DNA from: Parvibaculum sp963696585
Lineage (GTDB): Bacteria > Pseudomonadota > Alphaproteobacteria > Parvibaculales > Parvibaculaceae
Reading direction: 5' to 3'
Length of the DNA stretch: 64,000 bases
Assembly (NCBI GenBank): GCA_963696585.1
Contig: CAVOKW010000033.1
Coordinates: 62,001-126,000, forward strand
Under the pieces are notes generated by a model, which was not told the DNA's origin, did not search any database, and was given only the letters and a program-made list of their open reading frames with translations. Below are positions 18,079 through 27,141 of this stretch, one piece after another; position 1 is the first letter of the stretch; each line of letters starts with the position of its first letter. The position numbers were made by a program, and so were the translations under genes.

Positions 18079-19287
18079 GTGATTACGCCTGTTCTGCCAA
18101 CCTATGCGCGGGCCGATCTCGAATTCGAGACCGGCGAAGGTCCGTATCTGGTCACGGCGGCGGGCGAGCGATATCTCGATTTTGGCGCGGGCGTTGCGGT
18201 CAATGTCGTTGGCCATGCCCATCCCTATCTGATCGCGGCGCTGACCGAGCAGGCGCACAAGGTCTGGCACACTTCGAACCTCTATCGTGTGCCGGGACAG
18301 GAAAAACTCGCCCGCCGCCTGATCGACATGACCTTTGCCGACACGGTGTTTTTCACAAACTCCGGTGCCGAGGCGCTCGAATGCGCGATCAAGATGGCGC
18401 GCAAATTTCACGCAGCCGGTGGTCACCCAGAGCGATTTGAATTGATCACCATGGAAGGCGCCTTCCATGGCCGCACCCTTGCAACGATTGCGGCAGGCGG
18501 TCAGGCGAAGTATCTCGAAGGCTTTGGTCCCGTGACGCCGGGCTTTCCGCAAGTTCCCTTTGCCGACTTCGCCGCCGTGAAAGCGGCGATTGGTCCGGCA
18601 ACAGCGGGCATTCTCGTTGAGCCCATTCAGGGCGAAGGCGGTGTGCGCGTTTTCAGCCATGAGGATCTGCGTCGTCTGCGCGCCATCTGCGACGAAGCAG
18701 GCATCCTTCTGGTGCTGGATGAAGTGCAAACCGGCTTTGGCCGCACCGGCACCATGTTTGCCCATGAGCAGGCCGGCATCACGCCTGACATCATGGCCGT
18801 TGCCAAGGCACTCGGTGGCGGCTTTCCGGTTGGCGCTTGTCTGGCAACGGAAAATGCCGCACGGGGCATGACAGCCGGCACACATGGCTCAACCTTTGGC
18901 GGCAATCCGCTGGCAATGGCGGTGGCCAATGCCGTGGTTGATCTTGTGACCAGGGAAGATTTTCTGCCCCATGTCCGCTCGCTTGGCATCAAGTTGCGCC
19001 AGAAGCTCGCCATGCTTGCCGATCGGCATCCGACAATCATTGAAGGCATCCGGGGCGAAGGCCTGATGCTCGGCATCAAATGCCGCGTGACGAATACCGA
19101 TCTCGTCGCCGCCTTGCGCAAGGAGCATATGCTGGCCATTGGCGCGGGTGACAATGTCGTGCGCCTTCTGCCGCCGCTCAATATCGAGGAAGCGCATCTT
19201 GACGAGGCAATGGCCGCACTGGAACGTGCCTGTCATGCGCTGGAGGCTGCAGATGTACACAAGCAGGCTGCCGGAGGCGCGTCATGA
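18079..19287 (+). CDS. argD: Acetylornithine aminotransferase
   Basis: A 402-residue class III PLP aminotransferase: FFTNSGAEALECAIKMAR, GAFHGRTLATIAAGG, VEPIQGEGG, the LVLDEVQTGFGRTG segment and the Schiff-base Lys in MAVAKALGGGFPVGA, with THGSTFGGNPLA. It converts N-acetylglutamate semialdehyde to N-acetylornithine in arginine synthesis, and may double as succinyldiaminopimelate aminotransferase. The start is a GTG at 18079 with GGGAG seven bases upstream; the frame runs further up to 17983 but that would read through the hairpin. Its stop overlaps the argF start (ATGA). Confidence 0.95.
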   Translation: MITPVLPTYARADLEFETGEGPYLVTAAGERYLDFGAGVAVNVVGHAHPYLIAALTEQAHKVWHTSNLYRVPGQEKLARRLIDMTFADTVFFTNSGAEALECAIKMARKFHAAGGHPERFELITMEGAFHGRTLATIAAGGQAKYLEGFGPVTPGFPQVPFADFAAVKAAIGPATAGILVEPIQGEGGVRVFSHEDLRRLRAICDEAGILLVLDEVQTGFGRTGTMFAHEQAGITPDIMAVAKALGGGFPVGACLATENAARGMTAGTHGSTFGGNPLAMAVANAVVDLVTREDFLPHVRSLGIKLRQKLAMLADRHPTIIEGIRGEGLMLGIKCRVTNTDLVAALRKEHMLAIGAGDNVVRLLPPLNIEEAHLDEAMAALERACHALEAADVHKQAAGGAS

Positions 19288-20216
19288 GCGGCTATCGGCA
19301 TTTTCTCGACATTCACGAGGTTGATCCATCGGAACTCCGTTCGATACTGACATCGTCAAGCATGCGCAAATCGCGCCGCGCCGATAAGGGTCAGGCCGAG
19401 CCTGATGACGACAAGCCGTTGAAGGGCAAACTTCTCGCCATGATTTTCGAGAAGCCGTCAACCCGCACACGCGTCTCCTTTGACGTCGCCATGCGTCAGC
19501 TCGGCGGCGAGACGCTGATGCTGAACGGCAATGACATGCAACTGGGCCGCGGCGAAACTATTGCCGACACGGCACGCGTCCTCTCGCGCTATGTCGATGC
19601 CATCATGATCCGCGCAACCGATCACCGGCACCTTGAAGAACTTGCCGAATATGGCTCCGTGCCGATCATCAACGGCCTTACCGACAAATCGCATCCCTGT
19701 CAGATCATGGCAGACATCATGACCTTTGAAGAAAAGAAGGGCCCGATCCGCGGCAAGAAAATCGCCTGGTCCGGCGATGGCAATAATGTCGCCACCTCAT
19801 GGATACATGCCGCCGGTCAGATGAACTTCGAGTTGCGCATTGCCTGTCCGCCGGAACTGTCGCCGACAGATGACATCATGAATTGGGCCAAGGCCAGGGG
19901 TGCCAATGTCACGGTGACGCGCGATCCTTTTGAGGCGGCAGATGGGGCAGACTGCGTTGTCACCGACACGTGGGTGTCGATGGGCGATGAAGAAACCAAA
20001 GCCAAACAGCGCCACAATCTGCTCGCCCCCTATCAGGTCAATGCCAAACTCATGGCTGCTGCACATAGGGATGCGATCTTCATGCATTGCCTTCCCGCCC
20101 ATCGTGGTGAGGAAATGACGGCCGACGTCATTGACGGCCCGGCATCTGTTGTTTGGGACGAGGCTGAAAATCGTCTGCACACGCAAAAGGGCGTTCTGGC
20201 CTGGTGTTTTGCATGA
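19284..20216 (+). CDS. argF: Ornithine carbamoyltransferase
   Basis: A 310-residue enzyme with the carbamoyl-phosphate motif EKPSTRTRVSFD, the GRGETIADTARVLSRY stretch, the HPCQ motif, TDTWVSMGDE and the ornithine-site HCLPAHRG. It makes citrulline from ornithine and carbamoyl phosphate. ATG overlaps the argD stop by four bases, and its own stop overlaps the hslO start in the same way, so the three genes are one translationally coupled operon. Confidence 0.96.
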   Translation: MSGYRHFLDIHEVDPSELRSILTSSSMRKSRRADKGQAEPDDDKPLKGKLLAMIFEKPSTRTRVSFDVAMRQLGGETLMLNGNDMQLGRGETIADTARVLSRYVDAIMIRATDHRHLEELAEYGSVPIINGLTDKSHPCQIMADIMTFEEKKGPIRGKKIAWSGDGNNVATSWIHAAGQMNFELRIACPPELSPTDDIMNWAKARGANVTVTRDPFEAADGADCVVTDTWVSMGDEETKAKQRHNLLAPYQVNAKLMAAAHRDAIFMHCLPAHRGEEMTADVIDGPASVVWDEAENRLHTQKGVLAWCFA

Positions 20217-21211
20217 GCGCCGGTGACAGCTTTGGCATCCCGCTCTTTGAATCCCATGCCGATGATCTGGTGCAGCCATTCCAGATTGAAGACTTGGGGA
20301 TTCGCGGTCGTATCGTGCGGCTGGGGCCGCTTGTTGACCGCGTTCTGACCAGCCACAATTATCCCGAACCTGTCTCGCGCCTGCTCGGCGAGGCGCTCGC
20401 CCTGGCTGTCATGATCGGCTCGGCCCTGAAGTTTCCCGACGACAAAGGCGGGCGTTTTATTCTGCAAACCCGCAGCAATGGTCCCGTCACCATGCTGGTC
20501 GCCGATTATGAGTGGCCTGGCCGCGTGCGCGCCTACGCGCAAATGAATGAAGCGCGTGTGGCCGAGTCGATCTCACAAGGCCGCATTTCAGCAGCCGATT
20601 TGATGGGCGAAGGTTATTTGGCCCTGACGATTGATCAGGGTGCGGATATGGAGCCTTATCAGGGCATTGTCGCGTTGGATGCGCAGGGCTTGAGCCAGGC
20701 CGCGCATGAATATTTTGCCAGTTCCGAACAGATAGCGACACGCATTCGTGTGGCGGCGGGCCCCTATTATCACCGTGAGCCGGGTGGCCCAAGCGAGAAG
20801 AATTGGCGCGCAGGCGCCATCATGATCCAGCATATCGCACGCGATGGCGGCATAACCGGACATCGCGAAGACCCCGACGATCAACGTCCGATCACGGATG
20901 AAGAGGAAAACTGGAACCGCGCCGCCATATTGCTGGGCACGGTCGAAGATCACGAACTGCTTGACCCCTCGCTTGCGCCAACGCGTCTCCTCTATCGCCT
21001 GTTCCATGAAGATGGCGTGCGCGCTTTTGGTCCCTCGCCCGTCGCATTCGGGTGCCATTGCTCCGAGGAACGCATGGCCCGCGTGCTATGCTCGTTTGGT
21101 GCCGAGGAAATCGATGACCTCGCCGAAGAGGGAAAAATCACCGTCACCTGCGAATTCTGCAGCGAGGTTTATGATTTTTCGGCAAGTGATCTCAAGGCCA
21201 GCATCGAATAG
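20213..21211 (+). CDS. hslO: Hsp33, redox-regulated chaperone
   Basis: A 332-residue Hsp33: N-terminal substrate domain (HNYPEPVSRLLGEALALAVMIGSALKF) and the C-terminal zinc redox switch with GCHC near residue 280 and CEFC near 313. Under oxidative stress the four cysteines release zinc and form disulfides, turning on holdase activity. The start at 20213 overlaps the argF stop (ATGA). The linkage argD-argF-hslO recurs in alphaproteobacteria, so this operon is family-typical. Confidence 0.95.
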   Translation: MSAGDSFGIPLFESHADDLVQPFQIEDLGIRGRIVRLGPLVDRVLTSHNYPEPVSRLLGEALALAVMIGSALKFPDDKGGRFILQTRSNGPVTMLVADYEWPGRVRAYAQMNEARVAESISQGRISAADLMGEGYLALTIDQGADMEPYQGIVALDAQGLSQAAHEYFASSEQIATRIRVAAGPYYHREPGGPSEKNWRAGAIMIQHIARDGGITGHREDPDDQRPITDEEENWNRAAILLGTVEDHELLDPSLAPTRLLYRLFHEDGVRAFGPSPVAFGCHCSEERMARVLCSFGAEEIDDLAEEGKITVTCEFCSEVYDFSASDLKASIE

Positions 21212-21281
21212 GTCCCTCGATACTTCCGTCATCATGCTTATATCCCCCTCAGCCATATTAATGCCGAAAAGGGAGGGCGAA

Positions 21282-21581
21282 ATGATCGTCGTGACCGGAT
21301 TGATCGAGATCTCCGAGCTTGATCGGGACAGGGCCATACTTCTGGCAACGGAGCTGGCCCAGGAGACGCGCAAGGAAACGGGCTGCCTCTCCTGTGGTTT
21401 TTACGAAGACATTGGCCATCCCTGTCGAATACGGGTCTATGAAGAATGGGAAAGCGACGAGGTTTTGGCGCGTCATTTCACCATGCCGCATATGGTTCGA
21501 TTTGCTGAAGGCATGGGCGACATGGAAATTGTCGCCATGGACATCCAGAAGTTTGAGGCGGGACCCCGCTCACCCATTTGA
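21282..21581 (+). CDS. Antibiotic biosynthesis monooxygenase (ABM) domain protein
   Basis: A 99-residue single-domain protein with the ABM dimeric alpha/beta-barrel pattern: a first strand ending VTGLIEI, the central ETGCLSCGFYED strand, YEEWESDEVLARHF and the H-M-x-x-F helix (MPHMVRFAEGMGDM). The start at 21282 is fixed by GGGAGG directly upstream; a longer frame overlaps hslO and is not real. Members are monooxygenases or quinol/heme-related enzymes of unknown substrate; no specific role can be assigned. Confidence 0.8.
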   Translation: MIVVTGLIEISELDRDRAILLATELAQETRKETGCLSCGFYEDIGHPCRIRVYEEWESDEVLARHFTMPHMVRFAEGMGDMEIVAMDIQKFEAGPRSPI

Positions 21582-21611
21582 CGATCCGTCAAACATGAAG
21601 AGGAAACCGAT

Positions 21612-22205
21612 ATGAAACGCATGACCGCCCTTTGCTTCCTGCTGGTTGCCATGCTGCCAGCGGCCTGCGCCGCCAGGCAGGCCGTCGCCGTGCCAGCCGA
21701 CGTGACGTTCGTATCGCGTGCGCCCATTCAGCTTGATGTGTCGAGCGTCGCGGTCGATCAGCGCTATCGCAATTCATCCACGCCCCCCTTTGTGGAGGGA
21801 ACGCATCAGGTCACGCCGTCAGGCATTGCCGAGCGCTGGACCAATGCGCGCCTGGTTGCCGTCGGCAACCGTGGCATCGCCACCCTGACCGTGATGGATG
21901 GCCGTGTCACGCAAGAAAGTCTCGCCGTGAAGGGGGGGCTCACAGGTCTTTTTGGCGACCAGAACGACACCAGGCTGACAGCGCATCTGAAGGCGCGCCT
22001 GACCGTTTCCGTTCCGGGCTCAAGCGGCGCTTCCACCAATTATGAAGCCAATGTCGAGGCCAGGGCCGAGCGGACCATTCTGCAAAGCGCGTCACTCAAT
22101 GATCGGGACGCAGCTTACATGGCGCTGATGAATGCCTTGGCGGAACAGTTTGACGCGACGCTGACAGGCGAGATCGGTAAAAACATGGCGCCCGTCATTC
22201 GCTAG
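21612..22205 (+). CDS. Putative exported protein or lipoprotein, unknown function
   Basis: A 197-residue protein starting with a signal peptide (MKRMTALCFLLVAMLPAACA). The Cys at residue 19 after PAA is a possible lipid attachment site, though Pro at the -3 position departs from the usual lipobox. The mature part is beta-rich and ends in a helix (DAAYMALMNALAEQFDATLTGEI), similar in layout to small periplasmic proteins near envelope genes, but I recognise no family. It follows the ABM gene by 30 bases and may share its transcript. Confidence 0.7.
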   Translation: MKRMTALCFLLVAMLPAACAARQAVAVPADVTFVSRAPIQLDVSSVAVDQRYRNSSTPPFVEGTHQVTPSGIAERWTNARLVAVGNRGIATLTVMDGRVTQESLAVKGGLTGLFGDQNDTRLTAHLKARLTVSVPGSSGASTNYEANVEARAERTILQSASLNDRDAAYMALMNALAEQFDATLTGEIGKNMAPVIR

Positions 22206-22220
22206 GCCGCCATCCTAGAG

Positions 22221-23390
22221 TCACCGCGCCGTGTGCGCCGCCAGCCGGGCCATGAAAGCTTCGCAAGCGGCGACCTGCGATAGCTCGATAAACTCATCCG
22301 GCTTATGCGCCTGGGCGATGTTGCCTGGCCCGCAGACGACGGTCGGGATATCGGCAAGCTGGAAGAGGCCAGCTTCTGTTGCATAGGAAACGGCTTCGGC
22401 ACTGTTGCATTGGGCAAGCTGCATCACCAGCGTTTCAGCGGGCGAGCCATCAAGCGGGGCAAGTCCCGGCGCGCCTGATCGATGCGTGATCTCGATCCTG
22501 GCGTCCGGATAAACGGCTCGCATGCGCGGCAAGAGTTTGGTCCGGGCAAAATCGCTCAAGCGGCGCAGTGGTTCTTCCGTGTCGATGCCCGGCAACCCGC
22601 GACATTCCCACAAGAAGGAGCAATGGCGTGGAATGATATTGAGCGCGGTACCGCCCTTGATGGGGCCGACATGCACGGTTGTGTAGGGCGGGGTGAAGCG
22701 CCCAGTCGGATCGCCACGCTGACGCATCTCCTCCGCAAGCTCACCGAGAAAACCGATCATCTGCGCGGCATACATGACGGCATTGACGCCCTTGTCCGTG
22801 GCGCTCGAATGATTTTCAAGGCCCGTCACGGTCGTCACATAGGACTGAATGCTCTTATGCGCATTCACGACTTTCATGTCGGAAGGTTCGCCGACAATCA
22901 CAACATCAGGGCGCGGCATGGTGCGGATGATCGCGTCGATCATCGGTCGCACCCCGAGGCATCCAACCTCTTCATCATAGGAAAGCGCGAAGTGGATGGG
23001 AATGGCCGGGCCACCTGCCAGAAAATCAGGGACCATGGCAAGCGCCACAGCGATGAAGGCTTTCATGTCGGATGTGCCACGGCCATAAAGCCGCCCGTCG
23101 CGCTCGATCACCTGAAACGGATCGCTCGTCCAGTCCTGATCCTCAACCGGCACGACATCCGTATGGCCCGAGAGCACAATGCCGCCGGGCTTGTCGCCCG
23201 GTCCAAGCGTTGCGAATAGATTGGCCTTGGTGTCGTCTTCATTGCTGACAAGCCGCGAGGCGATGCCATGGCCGCTCAGATAATCTTCGATAAAGGCGAT
23301 GAGTTCGAGATTCGACTTGTGGCTCGTTGTATCAAAAGACACGAGCCTGTCGATCATCTCTCGCGAGGAATAGCGCCGGGCTGACGACAT
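22221..23390 (-). CDS. argE: Acetylornithine deacetylase
   Basis: A 389-residue M20-family metallopeptidase relative. It has the first zinc motif LSGHTDVVPVEDQDW, the bridging Asp in GRGTSDMKAFIA, the catalytic and metal Glu pair in SYDEEVGCLG, the dimerisation domain with NIIPRHCSFLWECR, and the last metal His in CGPGNIAQAHKPDEF. It releases ornithine from N-acetylornithine. I use the ATG at 23390; an in-frame TTG at 23414 would add eight residues. It lies 2 kb from argD-argF on the opposite strand. Confidence 0.93.
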   Translation of the reverse strand: MSSARRYSSREMIDRLVSFDTTSHKSNLELIAFIEDYLSGHGIASRLVSNEDDTKANLFATLGPGDKPGGIVLSGHTDVVPVEDQDWTSDPFQVIERDGRLYGRGTSDMKAFIAVALAMVPDFLAGGPAIPIHFALSYDEEVGCLGVRPMIDAIIRTMPRPDVVIVGEPSDMKVVNAHKSIQSYVTTVTGLENHSSATDKGVNAVMYAAQMIGFLGELAEEMRQRGDPTGRFTPPYTTVHVGPIKGGTALNIIPRHCSFLWECRGLPGIDTEEPLRRLSDFARTKLLPRMRAVYPDARIEITHRSGAPGLAPLDGSPAETLVMQLAQCNSAEAVSYATEAGLFQLADIPTVVCGPGNIAQAHKPDEFIELSQVAACEAFMARLAAHTAR

Positions 23391-23454
23391 GGAGGGAAGC
23401 TCGCTCTCAGGCAATGACGTGACGCGTCATCCTAGCGCGCGCACCCCCTGATGG

Positions 23455-23847
23455 CTAATGCAGCATGCGTGCCGCATGAGGGCAATCCAGCGAGAAGGCT
23501 GGAATATCGACCTCAAAGGTTTCACCGTGGTCGGTTTCCATTTCGTAATTGCCGAACATGATGCCCGATGGCGTGCCAAGCGGTGTGCCGCTCGTATATT
23601 CATAGCGTTCGCCCGGACGCAGCACCGGCTGCTCGCCGACAACGCCAGCCCCGCGCACTTCGTGCACGCGGCCCGAGGAATCGGTGATCTTCCAGTAGCG
23701 CGAGCGCAACTGGACGGTCTCCTTGCCTTCATTTTCGATGACGACGCGATAGGCCCAGACATAATAATCCTGCTCGGGTTCCGACTGGTCCTCGAGATAG
23801 GTCGGCTCGACCTGGATTTTGATGGATCTGGTTCTGCTGCTATACAT
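23455..23847 (-). CDS. apaG: ApaG, Co2+/Mg2+ efflux-associated protein
   Basis: A 130-residue immunoglobulin-like beta protein with the ApaG core: YVWAYRVVIENEGKETVQLRSRYWKITD, GRVHEVRGAGVVGEQPVLRPGERYEYTSG and PSGIMFGNYEM. The exact biochemical role of ApaG is not settled; it is linked to divalent-cation resistance. The start at 23847 has AAGGA about seven bases upstream and is preferred over 23868. It lies between argE and metZ on the same strand. Confidence 0.93.
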   Translation of the reverse strand: MYSSRTRSIKIQVEPTYLEDQSEPEQDYYVWAYRVVIENEGKETVQLRSRYWKITDSSGRVHEVRGAGVVGEQPVLRPGERYEYTSGTPLGTPSGIMFGNYEMETDHGETFEVDIPAFSLDCPHAARMLH

Positions 23848-24066
23848 CGCTCTGTCCTTGGCGCGCATATGGTCTTCACATAAGCCTGACTTGCCCCCGG
23901 CACCTTTCTGGTCCCGCCCGTCTGACTTTTCAGCTCCCTGTCGCTATGTGCAGGAACTGACTTCTGACACTATGCCAAACTGTCTAATGCGTCATTAACG
24001 CCTGTAACTCTGGCAAAACAGAGGCGCTCCGGCGACGCCACCAAGGCGCCGCCGAAATGTTTACGC

Positions 24067-25266
24067 TCAGGCGCCAGCCAGCGCCCGCTCCATGTCTTCA
24101 ACGAGATCGTCGGCATCTTCAAGGCCCACCGACAGGCGCAACATGCCTTCGCCAATGCCGAGTTCAGCCCGCGCCTCGGGTGTCAGACGCTGATGCGTGG
24201 TCGTTGCCGGATGCGTAATCAGACTTTTGGCGTCGCCCAGATTGTTGGAAATCTTGGTGACCTGAAGCGCATTGGCAAAGCGGAAGGCAGCGGCTTTGCC
24301 ACCCTTCACCTCAAACGCAATCATGTTGCCGCCCTCAGACATCTGGCGCATGGCGAGTTCATGCTGCGGGTGACTTTTGAGGCCCGGGTAATAGACGCGC
24401 TCAATCTTGGGATGGCCTTCCAGAAAGGTCGCAACGCGCTGGGCATTGCGCACATGTTCGCGCATGCGCAGATCCATCGTCTCAAGGCTTTTCAGCATGA
24501 TCCAGGCATTGAACGGGCTGATCGACGGTCCCGTCTGGCGCAGGAAATTGGCCAGATAGTCGTCGATGAATGCCTGATCGGCCAGAATGACGCCGCCCAG
24601 ACAGCGCCCCTGACCATCAATATGCTTGGTTGCCGAATAGACGACAATATCCGCGCCGAGTTCGAGCGGCCGCTGCAAGACCGGCGTCGCAAACACATTG
24701 TCGATGACGAGACGCGCGCCCGCCTCATGCGCGATTTTGGCAACAGCGCGAATGTCGATCACTTCCAGTGTCGGATTGGAGGGCGATTCCAGAAAGAAGA
24801 CCTTGGTATTGGGCCGCACGGCGGCCTTCCAGGCGTCGAGATCGCGCCCGTCAATCAACGTTGACGTGACGCCGAAACGCGGCAGCAAATCCTCAACGAT
24901 ATAGCGGCACGAACCAAAGAGCGCACGCGACGAAAGCACATGGTCGCCAGCCTTGAGCTGGCAAAGCATCGCCGCCGTGACGGCTGCCATGCCCGTCGCT
25001 GTGGCCCGCGCATCGTCCGCGCCTTCAAGCTGCGCCATGCGTTCTTCGAGCATCCGCACGGTGGGGTTTGAAAAGCGGCTATAGACGAAACCCGGTTCTT
25101 CATTTTTGAAACGGCGCTCGGCGGCTTCCATCGAGTCATAGACATAGCCCGATGTCAGAAACAGTGCTTCGCTGGTTTCACCAAAGGGCGTGCGCAGGGT
25201 GCCGCCGTGAACCGCTGAGGTGCGGGCGCGCCAGTTGCGCTTGGAAGAGTCGGATGTCTGTGTCAT
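24067..25266 (-). CDS. metZ: O-succinylhomoserine sulfhydrylase
   Basis: A 399-residue gamma-family PLP enzyme: substrate segment YSRFSNPTVRMLEERMAQLEG, VIDNVFATPVLQRP, the Schiff-base Lys in VYSATKHIDGQGR and the LITHPATTTHQRL stretch specific to MetZ/MetB/MetC enzymes. It makes homocysteine directly from O-succinylhomoserine and sulfide. The start at 25266 (MTQTSDSSK) replaces a longer frame to 25314, which would run into the terminator hairpin. A SAM-II riboswitch and attenuator lie directly upstream, so expression should fall when S-adenosylmethionine is high. Confidence 0.95.
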   Translation of the reverse strand: MTQTSDSSKRNWRARTSAVHGGTLRTPFGETSEALFLTSGYVYDSMEAAERRFKNEEPGFVYSRFSNPTVRMLEERMAQLEGADDARATATGMAAVTAAMLCQLKAGDHVLSSRALFGSCRYIVEDLLPRFGVTSTLIDGRDLDAWKAAVRPNTKVFFLESPSNPTLEVIDIRAVAKIAHEAGARLVIDNVFATPVLQRPLELGADIVVYSATKHIDGQGRCLGGVILADQAFIDDYLANFLRQTGPSISPFNAWIMLKSLETMDLRMREHVRNAQRVATFLEGHPKIERVYYPGLKSHPQHELAMRQMSEGGNMIAFEVKGGKAAAFRFANALQVTKISNNLGDAKSLITHPATTTHQRLTPEARAELGIGEGMLRLSVGLEDADDLVEDMERALAGA

Positions 25267-25298
25267 GGGCTTGCCGTTTCTTAGCCGTAACGCGCAAC

Positions 25299-25326
25299 AA
25301 AAAACCCCGGCCATGAAAGGTCGGGG
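25299..25326 (-). terminator. Attenuator terminator of the metZ leader
   Basis: On the bottom strand CCCCGACC (25326-25319), a 6-base loop and GGCCGGGG (25312-25305) pair with one mismatch and are followed by TTTTTT (25304-25299). The upstream arm can instead pair with GGTCGGG at 25342-25336 to form an antiterminator. It lies 33 bases before metZ. Confidence 0.88.
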
Positions 25327-25335
25327 CTACGCATA

Positions 25336-25396
25336 CCCGACCTCTTTAGCGATTTATTTAACGTGGCCGCAAGCCGGTCGGCTCAAATCACCACGA
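25336..25396 (-). promoter_or_regulatory. SAM-II riboswitch upstream of metZ
   Basis: Read on the bottom strand, the leader carries the SAM-II pattern in order: CGTGG stem, GATTTG loop, a short variable hairpin, CTTGCGGC, CCACG closing stem, TTAAATAAATC and GCTAAAGA. The CCGACC in loop 1 (25381-25376) is complementary to GGTCGG right after the aptamer (25342-25337), completing the pseudoknot that binds S-adenosylmethionine. SAM-II is known from alphaproteobacterial metA/metZ leaders, which fits the downstream gene. Confidence 0.93.
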
Positions 25397-25446
25397 CGTC
25401 AGGCGCGCATTTAAGGGCGATTGGGCCGGTCCGTCAAGAAGTCCGA

Positions 25447-25824
25447 TCAAAACGCCAAAAAACCCGCCATGGCCGCCAGAGACGTGAGGCTGCTGCCCCA
25501 GACCATATCAACAAGCGACATCCGGGCAGGCCAGCCCTTCAGCGTCGCCATATTGGTCACGTTATAGGTGCCATAGGCGGTGAGCCCCAGAAACAGGCCG
25601 GACATGGCCGCCTGACCCAGGCTTGTCACGCCCTGAACCGCGAAATAGATAATGGCCGCGACATAGCCGACATAGAACAGGGCCGAGACACCCAGTTTGG
25701 GCTGCTCCCGCATCAGGCTGACGAGTTGGCCAGCATAAAAGCGCCGGGCCACAAGCCCGAGCCAGATCAGGTCCAGCCCGAAAAACACAAAGGCGCTCGC
25801 TAGATAGGCGGTGATATAAGACAA
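25447..25824 (-). CDS. DUF2177 family membrane protein
   Basis: A 125-residue protein with four predicted membrane helices and the DUF2177 pattern (YITAYLASAFVFFGLDLIWLG near the start, VARRFY, FYVGYVAAIIYFAV, LGLTAYGTYNVTNMATLKGW, DMVWGSSL). Function unknown. The start is taken as a TTG at 25824, preceded by GAGAGG at six bases, which puts the first helix at the N-terminus as in relatives; an ATG at 25902 would add 26 polar residues. It is transcribed towards the metZ leader. Confidence 0.82.
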   Translation of the reverse strand: MSYITAYLASAFVFFGLDLIWLGLVARRFYAGQLVSLMREQPKLGVSALFYVGYVAAIIYFAVQGVTSLGQAAMSGLFLGLTAYGTYNVTNMATLKGWPARMSLVDMVWGSSLTSLAAMAGFLAF

Positions 25825-25976
25825 GGCAGCCTCTCGGTTGGTATGCGTCTGTGAGGAGGGTAGGCTTTGGACGTCGCAAGGCAAGGAGGGGGACGAATCC
25901 ACCCTTCCAGAGCCCGTGTGACAGAACTATAAGTGGCCTTCTGTCAGGTCGAGATGGCCTGTTAAGCCCAGGATGA

Positions 25977-27140
25977 ATGATGACGAAAGCGGCGGACGAT
26001 CTTTTCCCCCATCACGATGACATGGAGCCGCGCCGCGTCGGGCCAGGGCAGGTTCATGCCACGGGCATTCTGCCCTCGCATGCGATTGCCGCCATGATCC
26101 GTGAAAAGGAAATCTGGGCCGGTCGCGAGATCGGGAAGGACCAGATCCAGCCGGCAAGCCTCGACCTGCGCCTCGGGACGACAGCCTACCGCCTGCGCGC
26201 GAGCTTTCTGCCCGGCCCTGATCGCGGTGTCATGGAACGCGTTGAGGAGCTCATGCTCCACAAGATCGACCTCTCGGACGGTGCTGTCCTCGAAACAGGC
26301 TGCGTCTATCTCGTGCCGCTTGTGGAGGCGCTTGCCCTTTCCGAGCGCACAAGCGCTGCCGCCAATCCGAAAAGCTCGACCGGACGGCTCGATGTCTTCA
26401 CGCGTGTCATTACGGATTTTTCAACCGAGTTCGATCAGGTTGCGCCAGGATATAAGGGCCATCTCTATCTCGAAGTCTCGCCGCGCACCTTTCCCATCCT
26501 TGTGCGCCCCGGTTCGCGCCTCTCGCAGATCCGCTTCCGCCGTGGCAGCGCGACGTTCAGCGATGCTGAACTCAAACGCTTGCAGGAAGAGCTGCGGCTC
26601 GTTGATGGCGATGCTGATATTGATGGCGGCATTGCCCTGACAGTCAATCTGCGTCCTGAAAAGGAAGGGGGCCGTGTCGGTTTTCGCGCCAAGCGCCATG
26701 CCGGTGTCATTGATGTCGATAAGCGCGATAGCTATGACGTGCTCGACTTCTGGGATCCGATCACGCTTCGCAACGGCAAGGGCCTGATCCTTGATCCCGA
26801 CGAGTTTTATATTCTCGCCTCGCGCGAAGCGGTGCAGGTGCCGGCCTCCCATGCTGCCGAGATGGTGCCTTATAATCCGCTCGTCGGTGAGTTTCGCGTA
26901 CATTATGCCGGTTTCTTCGATCCGGGTTTTGGCGCACGTGAAGCAGGCGGCACCGGCAGCCGCGCCGTGCTCGAAGTCCGCAGCCATGACGTGCCCTTCA
27001 TTCTGGAACATGGCCAGATCATCGGGCGGCTCGTCTATGAGCGTCTGACCGACCGTCCTGCCATGCTTTATGGCGAAGGGCTTGGCTCAAACTATCAAAG
27101 CCAGCGCCTGAAACTTTCCAAACATTTCAAAGCCATATGA
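25977..27140 (+). CDS. dcd: 2'-deoxycytidine 5'-triphosphate deaminase, double-length form
   Basis: A 387-residue protein made of two dUTPase/Dcd-like halves, as in the long alphaproteobacterial dCTP deaminases, rather than the 190-residue E. coli type. The first half has IQPASLDLRLGTTAYRL, the TNPK-like ANPKSSTGRLDVFTRVI segment and GYKGHLYLEV; the second repeats the fold (FYILASREAVQVPASHAAEM, GFFDPGFG). It supplies dUTP for dTMP synthesis. AGGA precedes the ATG. lrgA follows after one base and lrgB overlaps it, so the three appear to be one operon. Confidence 0.92.
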   Translation: MMTKAADDLFPHHDDMEPRRVGPGQVHATGILPSHAIAAMIREKEIWAGREIGKDQIQPASLDLRLGTTAYRLRASFLPGPDRGVMERVEELMLHKIDLSDGAVLETGCVYLVPLVEALALSERTSAAANPKSSTGRLDVFTRVITDFSTEFDQVAPGYKGHLYLEVSPRTFPILVRPGSRLSQIRFRRGSATFSDAELKRLQEELRLVDGDADIDGGIALTVNLRPEKEGGRVGFRAKRHAGVIDVDKRDSYDVLDFWDPITLRNGKGLILDPDEFYILASREAVQVPASHAAEMVPYNPLVGEFRVHYAGFFDPGFGAREAGGTGSRAVLEVRSHDVPFILEHGQIIGRLVYERLTDRPAMLYGEGLGSNYQSQRLKLSKHFKAI

Positions 27141-27141
27141 C

